Source: Sphingomonadales bacterium UBA2683 (lineage in GTDB: Bacteria > Pseudomonadota > Alphaproteobacteria > Sphingomonadales > Sphingomonadaceae). Taken from it: a stretch of DNA of 64,000 bases. The stretch covers positions 274,514 through 338,513 of the forward strand of contig DELZ01000003.1 in NCBI GenBank assembly GCA_002354635.1, read 5' to 3'. A program made the translations under genes and the position numbers. Of the stretch, positions 26,334-34,272 are shown in pieces (the stretch's first letter is position 1; each line of letters starts with the position of its first letter). Below the pieces are notes generated by a model, which saw only the letters and a program-made list of their open reading frames with translations, had not been told where the DNA came from and made no database searches.

Positions 26334-26592
26334 AAGACTGAGTAACTCCGTTCAAATTCCGTAGCGGGCCAGAAGCAATTTCTGCTGGCCTGAATTGGTG
26401 TAAAAGCCATAAAAAAGGGTTTGCCGCAGAATCAATCTGCTTCAATCTCGGGCCGCCTATCAATTTCCCGGCAGCAAGGCAAGCTTTTACACGATAAATT
26501 GCGCAAATGAAAGGGGCTTTGCATTCGCCTTTTCGGGGCTTTGCTATAGGATGAGGCATAGAGACGATATCAGCCGATTCGAGGAGAGAAAA

Positions 26593-27357
26593 ATGGCCAC
26601 CGCGATCAATGTCCAGTCCAGCTGCAGCGAAGAAGAGTGGAAGGCGCGCCAGAAGCTCGCCGCCTGCTACCGGATTTTCGCCTATCTCGGCTGGGACGAG
26701 ATGATTTTCAACCATATCACGCTGAAAGTGCCGGGCGAGGACAATGCCTTCCTGATCAATCCTTATGGCCTGCATTTCAGTGAAGTAACGGCCTCGACGC
26801 TGGTCAAGATCGATATCGACGGCAACACGCTGGACGGTTCGACCTTCCCGGTGAACAAGGCCGGCTTTACGCAGCACAGCCTGTTCCACCGCGAGCTGCC
26901 CGATGTCCATGCGATCATCCACACCCATACCACCGCGACCATGGCGGTTTCCTCGGTCGAAGGCGGGCTGCAACCGATCAATTTTTACGCCGCCGCGATC
27001 GTCCCGCGCCTCGCCTATCACAAATTTGAAGGCATCACGGTACATGCGGAGGAAGGCCCGCGTTTCCTCGCCAGCCTCGGCAAAAAGCGGATGATGATGC
27101 TCGAGAATCACGGACCGGTGGTTATGGGCCGGACATTGGAGGAAGCGTTCCTCAACCATTGGGTGCTGCAACGCGCCTGCGAAATCCAGATGCAGACACT
27201 GTCCATGGGCAAGCCGGTGCTGATCGGCGAGGAAGTGATCAAGAAGCATATGGAAAATCTGTCGCAGGCTTCGATCGATCCGATGCAGCAGGGCGTCCCC
27301 GAATTCGAGGCGATGGTGCGGCTGGTCGATCGGGAAGACAAAAGCTGGCGGGAGTAG
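26593..27357 (+). CDS. Class II aldolase/adducin-family protein
   Basis: 254 aa from the ATG behind GAGGAGAG; an upstream in-frame ATG was rejected. The fold is seen in the N-terminal helix (RQKLAACYRIFAYLGWDEMI), the zinc-binding HTHTTATMAVSS and the downstream MLENHGPVV. It groups with adducin-like class II aldolases of unknown substrate, often near aromatic or acyl catabolic genes. Followed by a dispersed repeat. Confidence 0.88.
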   Translation: MATAINVQSSCSEEEWKARQKLAACYRIFAYLGWDEMIFNHITLKVPGEDNAFLINPYGLHFSEVTASTLVKIDIDGNTLDGSTFPVNKAGFTQHSLFHRELPDVHAIIHTHTTATMAVSSVEGGLQPINFYAAAIVPRLAYHKFEGITVHAEEGPRFLASLGKKRMMMLENHGPVVMGRTLEEAFLNHWVLQRACEIQMQTLSMGKPVLIGEEVIKKHMENLSQASIDPMQQGVPEFEAMVRLVDREDKSWRE

Positions 27358-27380
27358 AGAATCTGGATAGAATATCGCTA

Positions 27381-27441
27381 GTCCTGAGCTTGTCGAAGGA
27401 CGCCTGTTGCGGAGAAGCGTGGTTCGACAGGCTCACCACAG
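27381..27441. repeat. Dispersed inverted repeat (REP/BIME-like)
   Basis: Left arm GTCCTGAGCTTGTCGAAGGA at 27381, right arm GGTTCGACAGGCTCACC near 27420. It is the same family as the element at 11041-11104 but more diverged, and lies between the aldolase gene and an AT-rich short gene. Confidence 0.7.
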
Positions 27442-27454
27442 TCGGATTTTCAAC

Positions 27455-27733
27455 ATGATATCTGAATCAATTTCCCAGTTTCTCGCGCAGATCTCAATTT
27501 CGGAAATAGATCGAGTCTCATTTTTCAAGCGAGATGAAATTACAACCGATCTGATCTGTTGCGAATTGCAGATTGGCGATAAAACTTGGTTATTTCACGA
27601 GGAAGAAGAGATTTGGGAAATCCTTCTTGAGCAACTCGGTCAGCTGGAGGGCTTTAATACCAATTGGCGAGAGGATGTTGTGGACCCGCCCTTTGAATCA
27701 AACCCCACCGTTGCGTATGAGCGAGATTCTTGA
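27455..27733 (+). CDS. Hypothetical AT-rich small protein
   Basis: 92 aa from the ATG just after the repeat; not recognised. Acidic and rich in Glu/Ile/Trp (WLFHEEEEIWEILLEQLGQL), soluble, no signal. Base composition is clearly lower in G+C than the flanking genes, suggesting a recent arrival or weak constraint. No obvious ribosome-binding site. Whether it is translated is uncertain. Confidence 0.45.
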   Translation: MISESISQFLAQISISEIDRVSFFKRDEITTDLICCELQIGDKTWLFHEEEEIWEILLEQLGQLEGFNTNWREDVVDPPFESNPTVAYERDS

Positions 27734-27772
27734 TCTATTGCTCGAACGATAATTGCGCGTCATAACCCAGAC

Positions 27773-28312
27773 ATGACCAAATTCACCGTCAACGACCGCC
27801 CGGTCTGGTACCGAATGGACCCGGATACGCCTTTACTCTGGGCGCTGCGCGATGCGTCCAATCTGACCGGCACCAAATATGGTTGCGGCACCGGCGATTG
27901 CGGTGCCTGCATGGTCGAGGTCGACGGCGAGGCTATCCGCTCATGTCTGGTCACGATCGGCGAAATGGAAGGGCGTTTCGTCACCACCATCGAGGCGCTG
28001 TCGCGCGACCGCAGCCATCCGGTGCAACAGGCATGGGCCGCGGAAAATGTACCGCAATGCGGTTTCTGCCAGTCCGGAATGATCATGGCGGCGGCGGTAT
28101 TGCTGAAGAAAAATTCCAATCCCTCGAAAGCCGCGATTGACGAGGCGATCACCAATATCTGCCGCTGCGGTACCTATCCGCGGATTCGCGAAGCAATCCA
28201 GCGCGCCGGCCGCGTCGCGCGGGGAGAAGCGGTGCTCAGCGCCGCCCCGCCACCGGGTATCGACCCCGAAGATGCCGCCAAGGCAGTTCCCGCGCTGACG
28301 CCTAAGGACTGA
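27773..28312 (+). CDS. Xanthine-dehydrogenase-family [2Fe-2S] small subunit, orphan
   Basis: 179 aa. Both clusters of the molybdenum hydroxylase small subunit are intact: a plant-type ferredoxin cluster (YGCGTGDCGACMV with a later SCLV) and the helical one (QCGFCQSGM, ICRCGTYPRI). Such IorA/CoxS-like subunits normally precede a ~730-aa molybdopterin subunit. Here the next gene is the convergent TonB receptor, so the partner is missing nearby. The last ~30 residues (AAPPPGIDPEDAAK) are an extension. Confidence 0.9.
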   Translation: MTKFTVNDRPVWYRMDPDTPLLWALRDASNLTGTKYGCGTGDCGACMVEVDGEAIRSCLVTIGEMEGRFVTTIEALSRDRSHPVQQAWAAENVPQCGFCQSGMIMAAAVLLKKNSNPSKAAIDEAITNICRCGTYPRIREAIQRAGRVARGEAVLSAAPPPGIDPEDAAKAVPALTPKD

Positions 28313-28348
28313 CAATTACCCGCGGCCGGCACCCCGATCACCGGCCTG

Positions 28349-30511
28349 CTAGAAGCCGAATTTCACCGTCAGCCGGACATTGAGCGGTTCGCCGGTCGAA
28401 ATATTGTCATTATTATGGACCGAGGGGAAATAGGTCTCGTCGAACAGGTTTTCGATATTGAGCTGGACCTGAACCTTTTCGCTCAGGTCATAATAAAGCG
28501 CGGCATCGACCCGGGTGAAGGCCGGGATGCGGACACTATTGTCGTTGGTGGCGAACTGGCTGGACTGATGGGTCACTCCCAACCCGCCGGCGAATTGATC
28601 GGTGAAATCATATTTCGTCCAGAGTGAAATCATATGCTCCGGGACCTGGAACAGGCGCAGATCCTGACCGCCCACGGTGCTCGCATTGCGCTGCTGACCG
28701 TCGAGATAGCTGTAGCCGGCATTGATCTGCCAGCGCTCGGTCAGCTTGCCGACCAGCTGCAATTCCAGGCCCTCGGTGCGCGAGCCCGACAGGGTCGTAT
28801 TGCCCTGATTGTCGAGCAGGATCGCCTGGTCGTCCCGATCGAGGCGGAACAGGGCTGCGGTCAGGCTGAGCGCGGGCGTCAGGTCCCATTTCACGCCAAA
28901 TTCTATATTCTCGAACGTTTCGGGCGCCAGATTGGCCGTGGCCGGGCTGAGCGTGAGAAACTGGTCGCCCGACCGCGGCAGAAAGCTTTTGGCATAGCTC
29001 GCATAGATCGAGATATTTTCCTGCGGCTTGTAGATCGCGCCGAAACGCGGCGAGAATTTCTCGTCCGTCCGGCTCAGCAGCAGGCTGCTCTGGATATCGT
29101 TGACGTCGAGGTCGAACCGGTCGAAGCGCACACCACCGATGATCTCGAAATGATCGCCGATGCTGATCTGGTCCTGGATATAGAGCGACAGGAATTTGAG
29201 GTCGGAGCGGGTGCTGCGGCTGAACGCGGGGAAGGTGAAGGCGGGCACGACAACCGGATCGGTCAGCGGGACCACGATCTGGTCATCGTTGCTCGCGGCA
29301 AATAATATGTCACGCCGGGCATTGGCGGATTGCTGCTGGCCGATTTCGTAGCCGAGCAACAGGCTATGGCCGAGAGCACCGGTGTCACCGGTCCACAGCA
29401 GATTACCCTGGGTGATAAAATTTTGGCGGTCGGTTGTATCGACATAGCCGTCAAGCGTGGCCGAATTGGCAACCGGAGTCAGCCGGATGTCGTTGCTTCG
29501 CGCATCGACCGGATAGACATTGCGATAGAGCTTGTCATAGTCGCCATATTGCGTGGTCGAACTGAAGCTCAGCTGGTCGCTGAAATCATGTTCCACCCGC
29601 AACTTCACAATGTGCGCCTGCAGGGTGGTGCGGTTGGTTCCCGGCTGGCCGAACAAAGTGTCCCGGTAGCCGGCAAGCGGGCCGCACGGGTCGGAAAAAG
29701 AACAGCCATTGCCAGCCGCGCGCAGCTCGGCCGGATTCCCGCGGTCTACGGCGCGGTCATCATCCACATATTCATAGGAAAGCAATATCCGGTTGTTGTC
29801 GTCAAGCTCGGCACCGAAGGTCGGGTTGACCGCGAACCGTCGGCCGTCATAAAAATCGCGGTGGTTGTCGAACTCTTCGTAGAGACCGTTGAACCGGAAG
29901 GCCGCTGTATCGCCGACAGGCAGATTGAGGTCGCCGCTGAGATAATAGGCGCCGAAACTGTCCACACTTGCCGTCACTTCGCCAAGCTGGCGATCAGCGA
30001 TCGGCGATTTGGTCACCCGGTTGACGATTCCGCCGCCGCCGCCGCGACCGAAGATCATCGCGTTGGGTCCCTTGTGGATCTCGACCCGCTCGATATTGTA
30101 AAGTGGCCGGAAATACTGAACATCATCGCGTATGCCATCGACGAAAAAATCGGCGGTGGTATTCTGTCCCCTGATGGTGAGCTGATCGCGATTGCCCTCG
30201 CCCTGGCCGATGGATGCGCCGGGCGTATAGCGAAGAATATCCCCGATATCCTGAAGCGCCTGATCATCCAGCTGTTCGCGGGTTACCACGGAGACCGTTT
30301 GCGGCGTACCCAGCAGCGGGGTGTTGGTTTTCAAGCCCGCGCTGCTGATCGCGACATAGCCTTCCTTTTCGCCGGTTACGATAATCTCCTGATCATCAGC
30401 CATGCCCTCTTCCCAGATTTCCTGAGCGCTTGCCTGTAACGGAACGGCAGCGATCGCAATCAGACTGGCAGATGCAAGGTTGCCGAATGAACGGCGTGGC
30501 ACAATATTCAC
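28349..30511 (-). CDS. TonB-dependent siderophore receptor
   Basis: 720 aa. Signal peptide (SLIAIAAVPLQASAQ), TonB-box-like EIIVTGEK, plug domain (VSVVTREQLDDQALQDIG, RGQNTTADFFVDGIRDD, ERVEIHKGPNAMIFGRGGGG) and a 22-strand barrel ending in the aromatic VRLTVKFGF. The plug pattern matches catecholate-type ferri-siderophore receptors. Two Fur-like dyads lie just upstream, consistent with iron repression. No siderophore synthesis or exbBD genes are in the window. Confidence 0.93.
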   Translation of the reverse strand: MNIVPRRSFGNLASASLIAIAAVPLQASAQEIWEEGMADDQEIIVTGEKEGYVAISSAGLKTNTPLLGTPQTVSVVTREQLDDQALQDIGDILRYTPGASIGQGEGNRDQLTIRGQNTTADFFVDGIRDDVQYFRPLYNIERVEIHKGPNAMIFGRGGGGGIVNRVTKSPIADRQLGEVTASVDSFGAYYLSGDLNLPVGDTAAFRFNGLYEEFDNHRDFYDGRRFAVNPTFGAELDDNNRILLSYEYVDDDRAVDRGNPAELRAAGNGCSFSDPCGPLAGYRDTLFGQPGTNRTTLQAHIVKLRVEHDFSDQLSFSSTTQYGDYDKLYRNVYPVDARSNDIRLTPVANSATLDGYVDTTDRQNFITQGNLLWTGDTGALGHSLLLGYEIGQQQSANARRDILFAASNDDQIVVPLTDPVVVPAFTFPAFSRSTRSDLKFLSLYIQDQISIGDHFEIIGGVRFDRFDLDVNDIQSSLLLSRTDEKFSPRFGAIYKPQENISIYASYAKSFLPRSGDQFLTLSPATANLAPETFENIEFGVKWDLTPALSLTAALFRLDRDDQAILLDNQGNTTLSGSRTEGLELQLVGKLTERWQINAGYSYLDGQQRNASTVGGQDLRLFQVPEHMISLWTKYDFTDQFAGGLGVTHQSSQFATNDNSVRIPAFTRVDAALYYDLSEKVQVQLNIENLFDETYFPSVHNNDNISTGEPLNVRLTVKFGF

Positions 30512-30528
30512 AGATAGACTCCCTCATA

Positions 30529-30574
30529 TGAGAATTGTTCTCAATAGTGGGTCAGCTAATGAGAATAATTCTCA
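30529..30574. promoter_or_regulatory. Paired Fur-like operators before the TonB receptor
   Basis: Two 15-bp dyads, TGAGAATTGTTCTCA (30529-30543) and TGAGAATAATTCTCA (30560-30574), have centres 31 bp apart, about three helical turns. Both carry the GAGAAT...TTCTC core of Fur-type boxes. The nearer one is 18 bases before the receptor start, so binding would block its ribosome loading region or transcription start. arsC begins 95 bases beyond the other side. Confidence 0.7.
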
Positions 30575-30668
30575 TATGCAACAAAAAATCTCCTGTCTCC
30601 GGCGTTTTTCTTTGAAACAACCCTCCAACTTGTGTTTATGAAGCGGTTCGGCGCAAGGGGAGAAAGAC

Positions 30669-31019
30669 ATGAAAGCCACAATCTGGCACAATCCGATGTG
30701 CGGGACGTCCCGCAAGACACTGGCGATACTGGAAGAAGCGCCCGGCGTTGACCTGACAGTGATCGAATATTTGAAAAACCCGCCGAGTCGTTCCAAGCTG
30801 GAACAACTCTTCCGCGACGCTGGCATGACCCCGCAGGAAGGCCTACGGGTCCGGGGTTCACCCGCTGAGGAGCTTGGGTTGACAAAAGAAACGGCTACCG
30901 CCGATCAGATTTTGGATGCCATGGCCCGTGAGCCGATCCTGATCAACCGGCCGCTGGTCGAGACCGACAAGGGGGTCAGGCTGTGCCGTCCGCAGGACAT
31001 TGTGCAGGAGATACTCTGA
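30669..31019 (+). CDS. arsC: Arsenate reductase (glutaredoxin-type)
   Basis: 116 aa, ArsC/Spx-fold length. The catalytic cysteine is C11 in NPMCGTSRKTL, with the Arg residues of the arsenate pocket in LRVRG and NRPLVETDKGVRLCRP. GGGGAGAA precedes the ATG. No arsR, arsB or acr3 is adjacent, so it may be a housekeeping or reassigned ArsC-family reductase rather than part of a resistance operon. Confidence 0.88.
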   Translation: MKATIWHNPMCGTSRKTLAILEEAPGVDLTVIEYLKNPPSRSKLEQLFRDAGMTPQEGLRVRGSPAEELGLTKETATADQILDAMAREPILINRPLVETDKGVRLCRPQDIVQEIL

Positions 31020-31067
31020 CCCGGCGCGCGCATGCGCGTAATTGAATAGAACAGACCGGGAAAGATA

Positions 31068-31799
31068 ATGTCGGTAATTGCAGTGTACAGCATGAAGGGC
31101 GGCGTCGGCAAAAGCTGTTCGGCTGTAAATCTGGCATGGAACAGCGCCGTCGGCAGTTCTCGACGGACCTTGCTATGGGATCTCGACCCGCAAGGCGCAG
31201 CGTCTTACATTCTCAGGGGAGACCAGGTGATCAAGGATCGCGCGCGCGCGATGGTCGCTGGCAACGTCAAACCGGACAAGCTGATCAGTCCGACCGGGAT
31301 CGAAAATCTGGATCTTCTGGCAGCCGATGTCTCGCTGCGCGGCCTTGACCGCCTATTCTTTCAGATCAGCAAAAAGCGGCATCTCGGCAAATTGCTCAAG
31401 CAAATCGGCAAGGAGTATGACCGAATCATCCTTGATTGCCCACCCGGACTGACCGAGACGAGCGAGCAAATATTGCGCAACGTCGATATTGTGGTGGTGC
31501 CGGTCATTCCCTCGCCGCTCTCCGAGCGTGCGCTCACCGATGTACAGATGTTCCTCGACAGCAGCGGCAAGAAACACGCGCCCCTGCTCCCGGTCTACAC
31601 CATGGTCGATCGGCGGCGATCAATCCACAAGCAGGGACTGGCAAGCAATCCGAAATGGCCGGTCATCCCAATGTCGAGCGCGGTGGAACATATGACAAAA
31701 TTGCAGGAACCGGTCGGCAGTTTTGCGCCGCACGGCCCCGCTGCCAGGGCTTATGCGCGGATTTGGCGGGGCATTGAAAAGCGGCTGACTAAAAAATAA
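31068..31799 (+). CDS. ParA/MinD-type ATPase, orphan
   Basis: 243 aa. Deviant Walker A KGGVGKSCSAVNLAW (both signature lysines present), Walker A' in LLWDLDPQGAASY and Walker B-like IILDCPPGL. No parB, no parS-like repeats and no replication gene are adjacent, so this is a ParA-superfamily ATPase of unknown cargo. A 12-bp palindrome CGCGCATGCGCG lies at 31027-31038 in its leader. Ends converge with the GGDEF/EAL gene at 16 bases. Confidence 0.9.
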   Translation: MSVIAVYSMKGGVGKSCSAVNLAWNSAVGSSRRTLLWDLDPQGAASYILRGDQVIKDRARAMVAGNVKPDKLISPTGIENLDLLAADVSLRGLDRLFFQISKKRHLGKLLKQIGKEYDRIILDCPPGLTETSEQILRNVDIVVVPVIPSPLSERALTDVQMFLDSSGKKHAPLLPVYTMVDRRRSIHKQGLASNPKWPVIPMSSAVEHMTKLQEPVGSFAPHGPAARAYARIWRGIEKRLTKK

Positions 31800-31814
31800 A
31801 GAAGGTAAGCGCGG

Positions 31815-34184
31815 CTAGGCTGACTTTTTACCATATTCCAGCTGTTCCGCTTCATAGCCATGGAACAGATTCCGGGCATCGTCTGCGATCATCGGACGGC
31901 CGAAATAATAGCCCTGGATTTTTCGGCAACCCAACCGACGGATCATCTCGACTTCTTCCTCCGTCTCGGCGCCCTCGGCGGTCGTCGACATGCCCAGAGC
32001 ATCCGCCATCGCCACGACGGCACGGATGATCGCAAGACTTTCGGGGGCATTTTTAGCTGCGCCCTGAACAAAACTGCGATCGACCTTGATCGTCGAGAAA
32101 CGGGTTTTGCGCAGATAGCCAAGCGAAGAATAGCCGGTGCCGAAATCATCGAGCGACAGGTTGACACCGAGCGCGATGATTTGATCAAGCATTTCTGCCG
32201 CGCCGGTTCCCTCGCGCATGAATATGCTTTCGGTCACTTCAATTTCGAGGCGATTTGGCGGAAGTCCGCTATCTTCCAGAGCAGACACAACCGTCGAAAG
32301 GAAGTTCACTTCGGTCAGCTGGTCGGCGGAAACATTGACCGCGACCTTGACTGTGGTAGGCCATTGCATGGCTTCCTTGCATGCCGTCCGCAAAACCCAT
32401 TCGCCGATCGGGACAATCAGGCGTGCCTCTTCCGCCAACGGCACGAATTTGGCCGGCGACACAGACCCGAATTCCGGGTTGGTCCAGCGCAGCAGCGCTT
32501 CGAATCCGACAACACCGCCCGAATCCGCACTGACGACAGGCTGGTAGTTCAGCGAAAGCTCGTCATTCTCCAGCGCCTTGCGCAAGGCGATTTCCATGAC
32601 CCGCCGCTCTTCAGCCTGGACGTGGAGCTTGGGTTCATATTGCGTGAAGGCCCCGCCGCCCTGATCCTTGGAACGATAGAGAGCGAGATCGGCACTGCGC
32701 ATCAGCATTTCGACCGTACGGCCGTCGCGGGGACCAACAGCGGTGCCCACGCTGGCCCCAACATATAACGTGTGCTGATCGACTTCATAAGGCCGCGACA
32801 GCGTATCGATGATCTGTTTGGCAAGCAGCTCCATGTAATGCGTGTCGCTTGCCTCTTTGACAACGACGGCAAATTCATCGCCGCCCAGACGACCGCACAG
32901 CTCATTATCCGTCATGATCGAGCGCAACCGTTCGGACACGCGGGCCAGCAACCGGTCTCCCACAGGATGACCGAGCGTGTCGTTCACCGCCTTGAATCGG
33001 TCAAGATCGATCATCATGAATCCACAGCGGCCATTCCATTCGTCTGCGGCTTGCATGGACTTTCCGAGCGTGTCTGTCAGCTGCAGGCGGTTTGGCAGGC
33101 GGGTAAGCGTATCAAATCTGGCCAGATGCGAAATTTTGTCCGCCGATTCTCGTTGCTCGGTAATATCCGATCCAACGCCGCGGAATCCGTGGAATACACC
33201 GTTGTCATCGAGTTTTGGCGACGCAGACAATTCCCACCAGCGGTTCTCACCGTTGATCTGGACAGGCACCAGCACGTTGCTGAAGCTGTCACGCCGTTTC
33301 AATTTTTCAGCCAGTTCGTGCAAGGCGGTCGAGAATTTCCCGCTTGCCCAGGATTCTCCGGCAACCATTTGCAGAAACGGCTTGCCTTCGATCTGCTCCG
33401 CCGGTTGCCCCAGCGCATGGGCGAAACGCGGCGACACATGCGTTATGCGGCGTGATGTATCGGTCTGCCAGAGCCAGTCAGCCCCTGTATCCTCGAATTC
33501 CTTGAGCAACAGGCTAACCACTTCGCTTTTCTCGGCGAGACTGGCTTCCGCAACCCTTCTTTCGATGAAGGACCGGCCGGTCATCAGACAGGCAGAAATC
33601 AGCAGAACTCCGATTGCCAGCGATGCAAACGCCAAATGGGCGCTGCCAACATATAACCAGCCAATGATCATGGCCGCACTGGACGATGATATGAATAATA
33701 TGCTGCTGAGCGGCACATTTGACAAAAGCATTGCGGAACCCACCATCAGGCAGATGATGATCGCCCATATCGGTATCATGGTCATGAGGTTCGTGCTGAA
33801 TGCGAAAAGCAAGAACCCGACGCCCCACAGCGAGCCACCGATCAGGGAAACGAGATAGACCATCGTCAAATCGGAACGATTGATCGTTTTGCGCTGCAGT
33901 GCCGACTGTTTGCGATACAGCAGGTCGGCGTAGATATATAATACAGCCAACCCAGCGAGCCACAGACCGAGAAGCCAAATGTTGACCTGGCCGATGCCCA
34001 ATTGAACGATCAACAGACCGCAGACGATCGCGGAAACGATCTTCAGAAAACCATGCTGGTTATTACCATTGAACTGCAGCGCGCGAATCCGCCCCCAATC
34101 GATCCCGGGGGGGTCGGAAAGGCCGAGCAATACACGAAGCGGAATTGCCTTTGGCAAGCCGGATTGAGCGATGGTTTTTAACAC
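31815..34184 (-). CDS. Membrane GGDEF-EAL cyclic-di-GMP protein with PAS domain
   Basis: 789 aa. Five or six hydrophobic segments at about 45-200, a PAS domain (ADWLWQTDTSRRITHVSP) at about 225-345, GGDEF with the intact signature RLGGDEFAVVV, and EAL with EALLRW, EVTES, DDFGTGYSS and QGYYFGRPM all intact. Both synthase and phosphodiesterase activities are therefore possible. The RxxD product-inhibition site that usually sits before GGDEF is not visible. Probably an inner-membrane sensor; signal unknown. Confidence 0.94.
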   Translation of the reverse strand: MLKTIAQSGLPKAIPLRVLLGLSDPPGIDWGRIRALQFNGNNQHGFLKIVSAIVCGLLIVQLGIGQVNIWLLGLWLAGLAVLYIYADLLYRKQSALQRKTINRSDLTMVYLVSLIGGSLWGVGFLLFAFSTNLMTMIPIWAIIICLMVGSAMLLSNVPLSSILFISSSSAAMIIGWLYVGSAHLAFASLAIGVLLISACLMTGRSFIERRVAEASLAEKSEVVSLLLKEFEDTGADWLWQTDTSRRITHVSPRFAHALGQPAEQIEGKPFLQMVAGESWASGKFSTALHELAEKLKRRDSFSNVLVPVQINGENRWWELSASPKLDDNGVFHGFRGVGSDITEQRESADKISHLARFDTLTRLPNRLQLTDTLGKSMQAADEWNGRCGFMMIDLDRFKAVNDTLGHPVGDRLLARVSERLRSIMTDNELCGRLGGDEFAVVVKEASDTHYMELLAKQIIDTLSRPYEVDQHTLYVGASVGTAVGPRDGRTVEMLMRSADLALYRSKDQGGGAFTQYEPKLHVQAEERRVMEIALRKALENDELSLNYQPVVSADSGGVVGFEALLRWTNPEFGSVSPAKFVPLAEEARLIVPIGEWVLRTACKEAMQWPTTVKVAVNVSADQLTEVNFLSTVVSALEDSGLPPNRLEIEVTESIFMREGTGAAEMLDQIIALGVNLSLDDFGTGYSSLGYLRKTRFSTIKVDRSFVQGAAKNAPESLAIIRAVVAMADALGMSTTAEGAETEEEVEMIRRLGCRKIQGYYFGRPMIADDARNLFHGYEAEQLEYGKKSA

Positions 34185-34272
34185 CGGCCCTCCTTACGCT
34201 GAAATTCTTAGCGAAACGTAAGGACTAGCTTAAATTTTTTTGCGATCTCTGATTAACGGAATTTAACCGGTT

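Noticed and set aside
30669..31019. An arsenic-resistance island
   Set aside because: Only arsC is present, with no arsR, arsB, acr3 or arsH next to it.
31068..31799. ParA as evidence of plasmid or integrated replicon
   Set aside because: No parB, parS cluster or replication initiator nearby; the neighbourhood is chromosomal.
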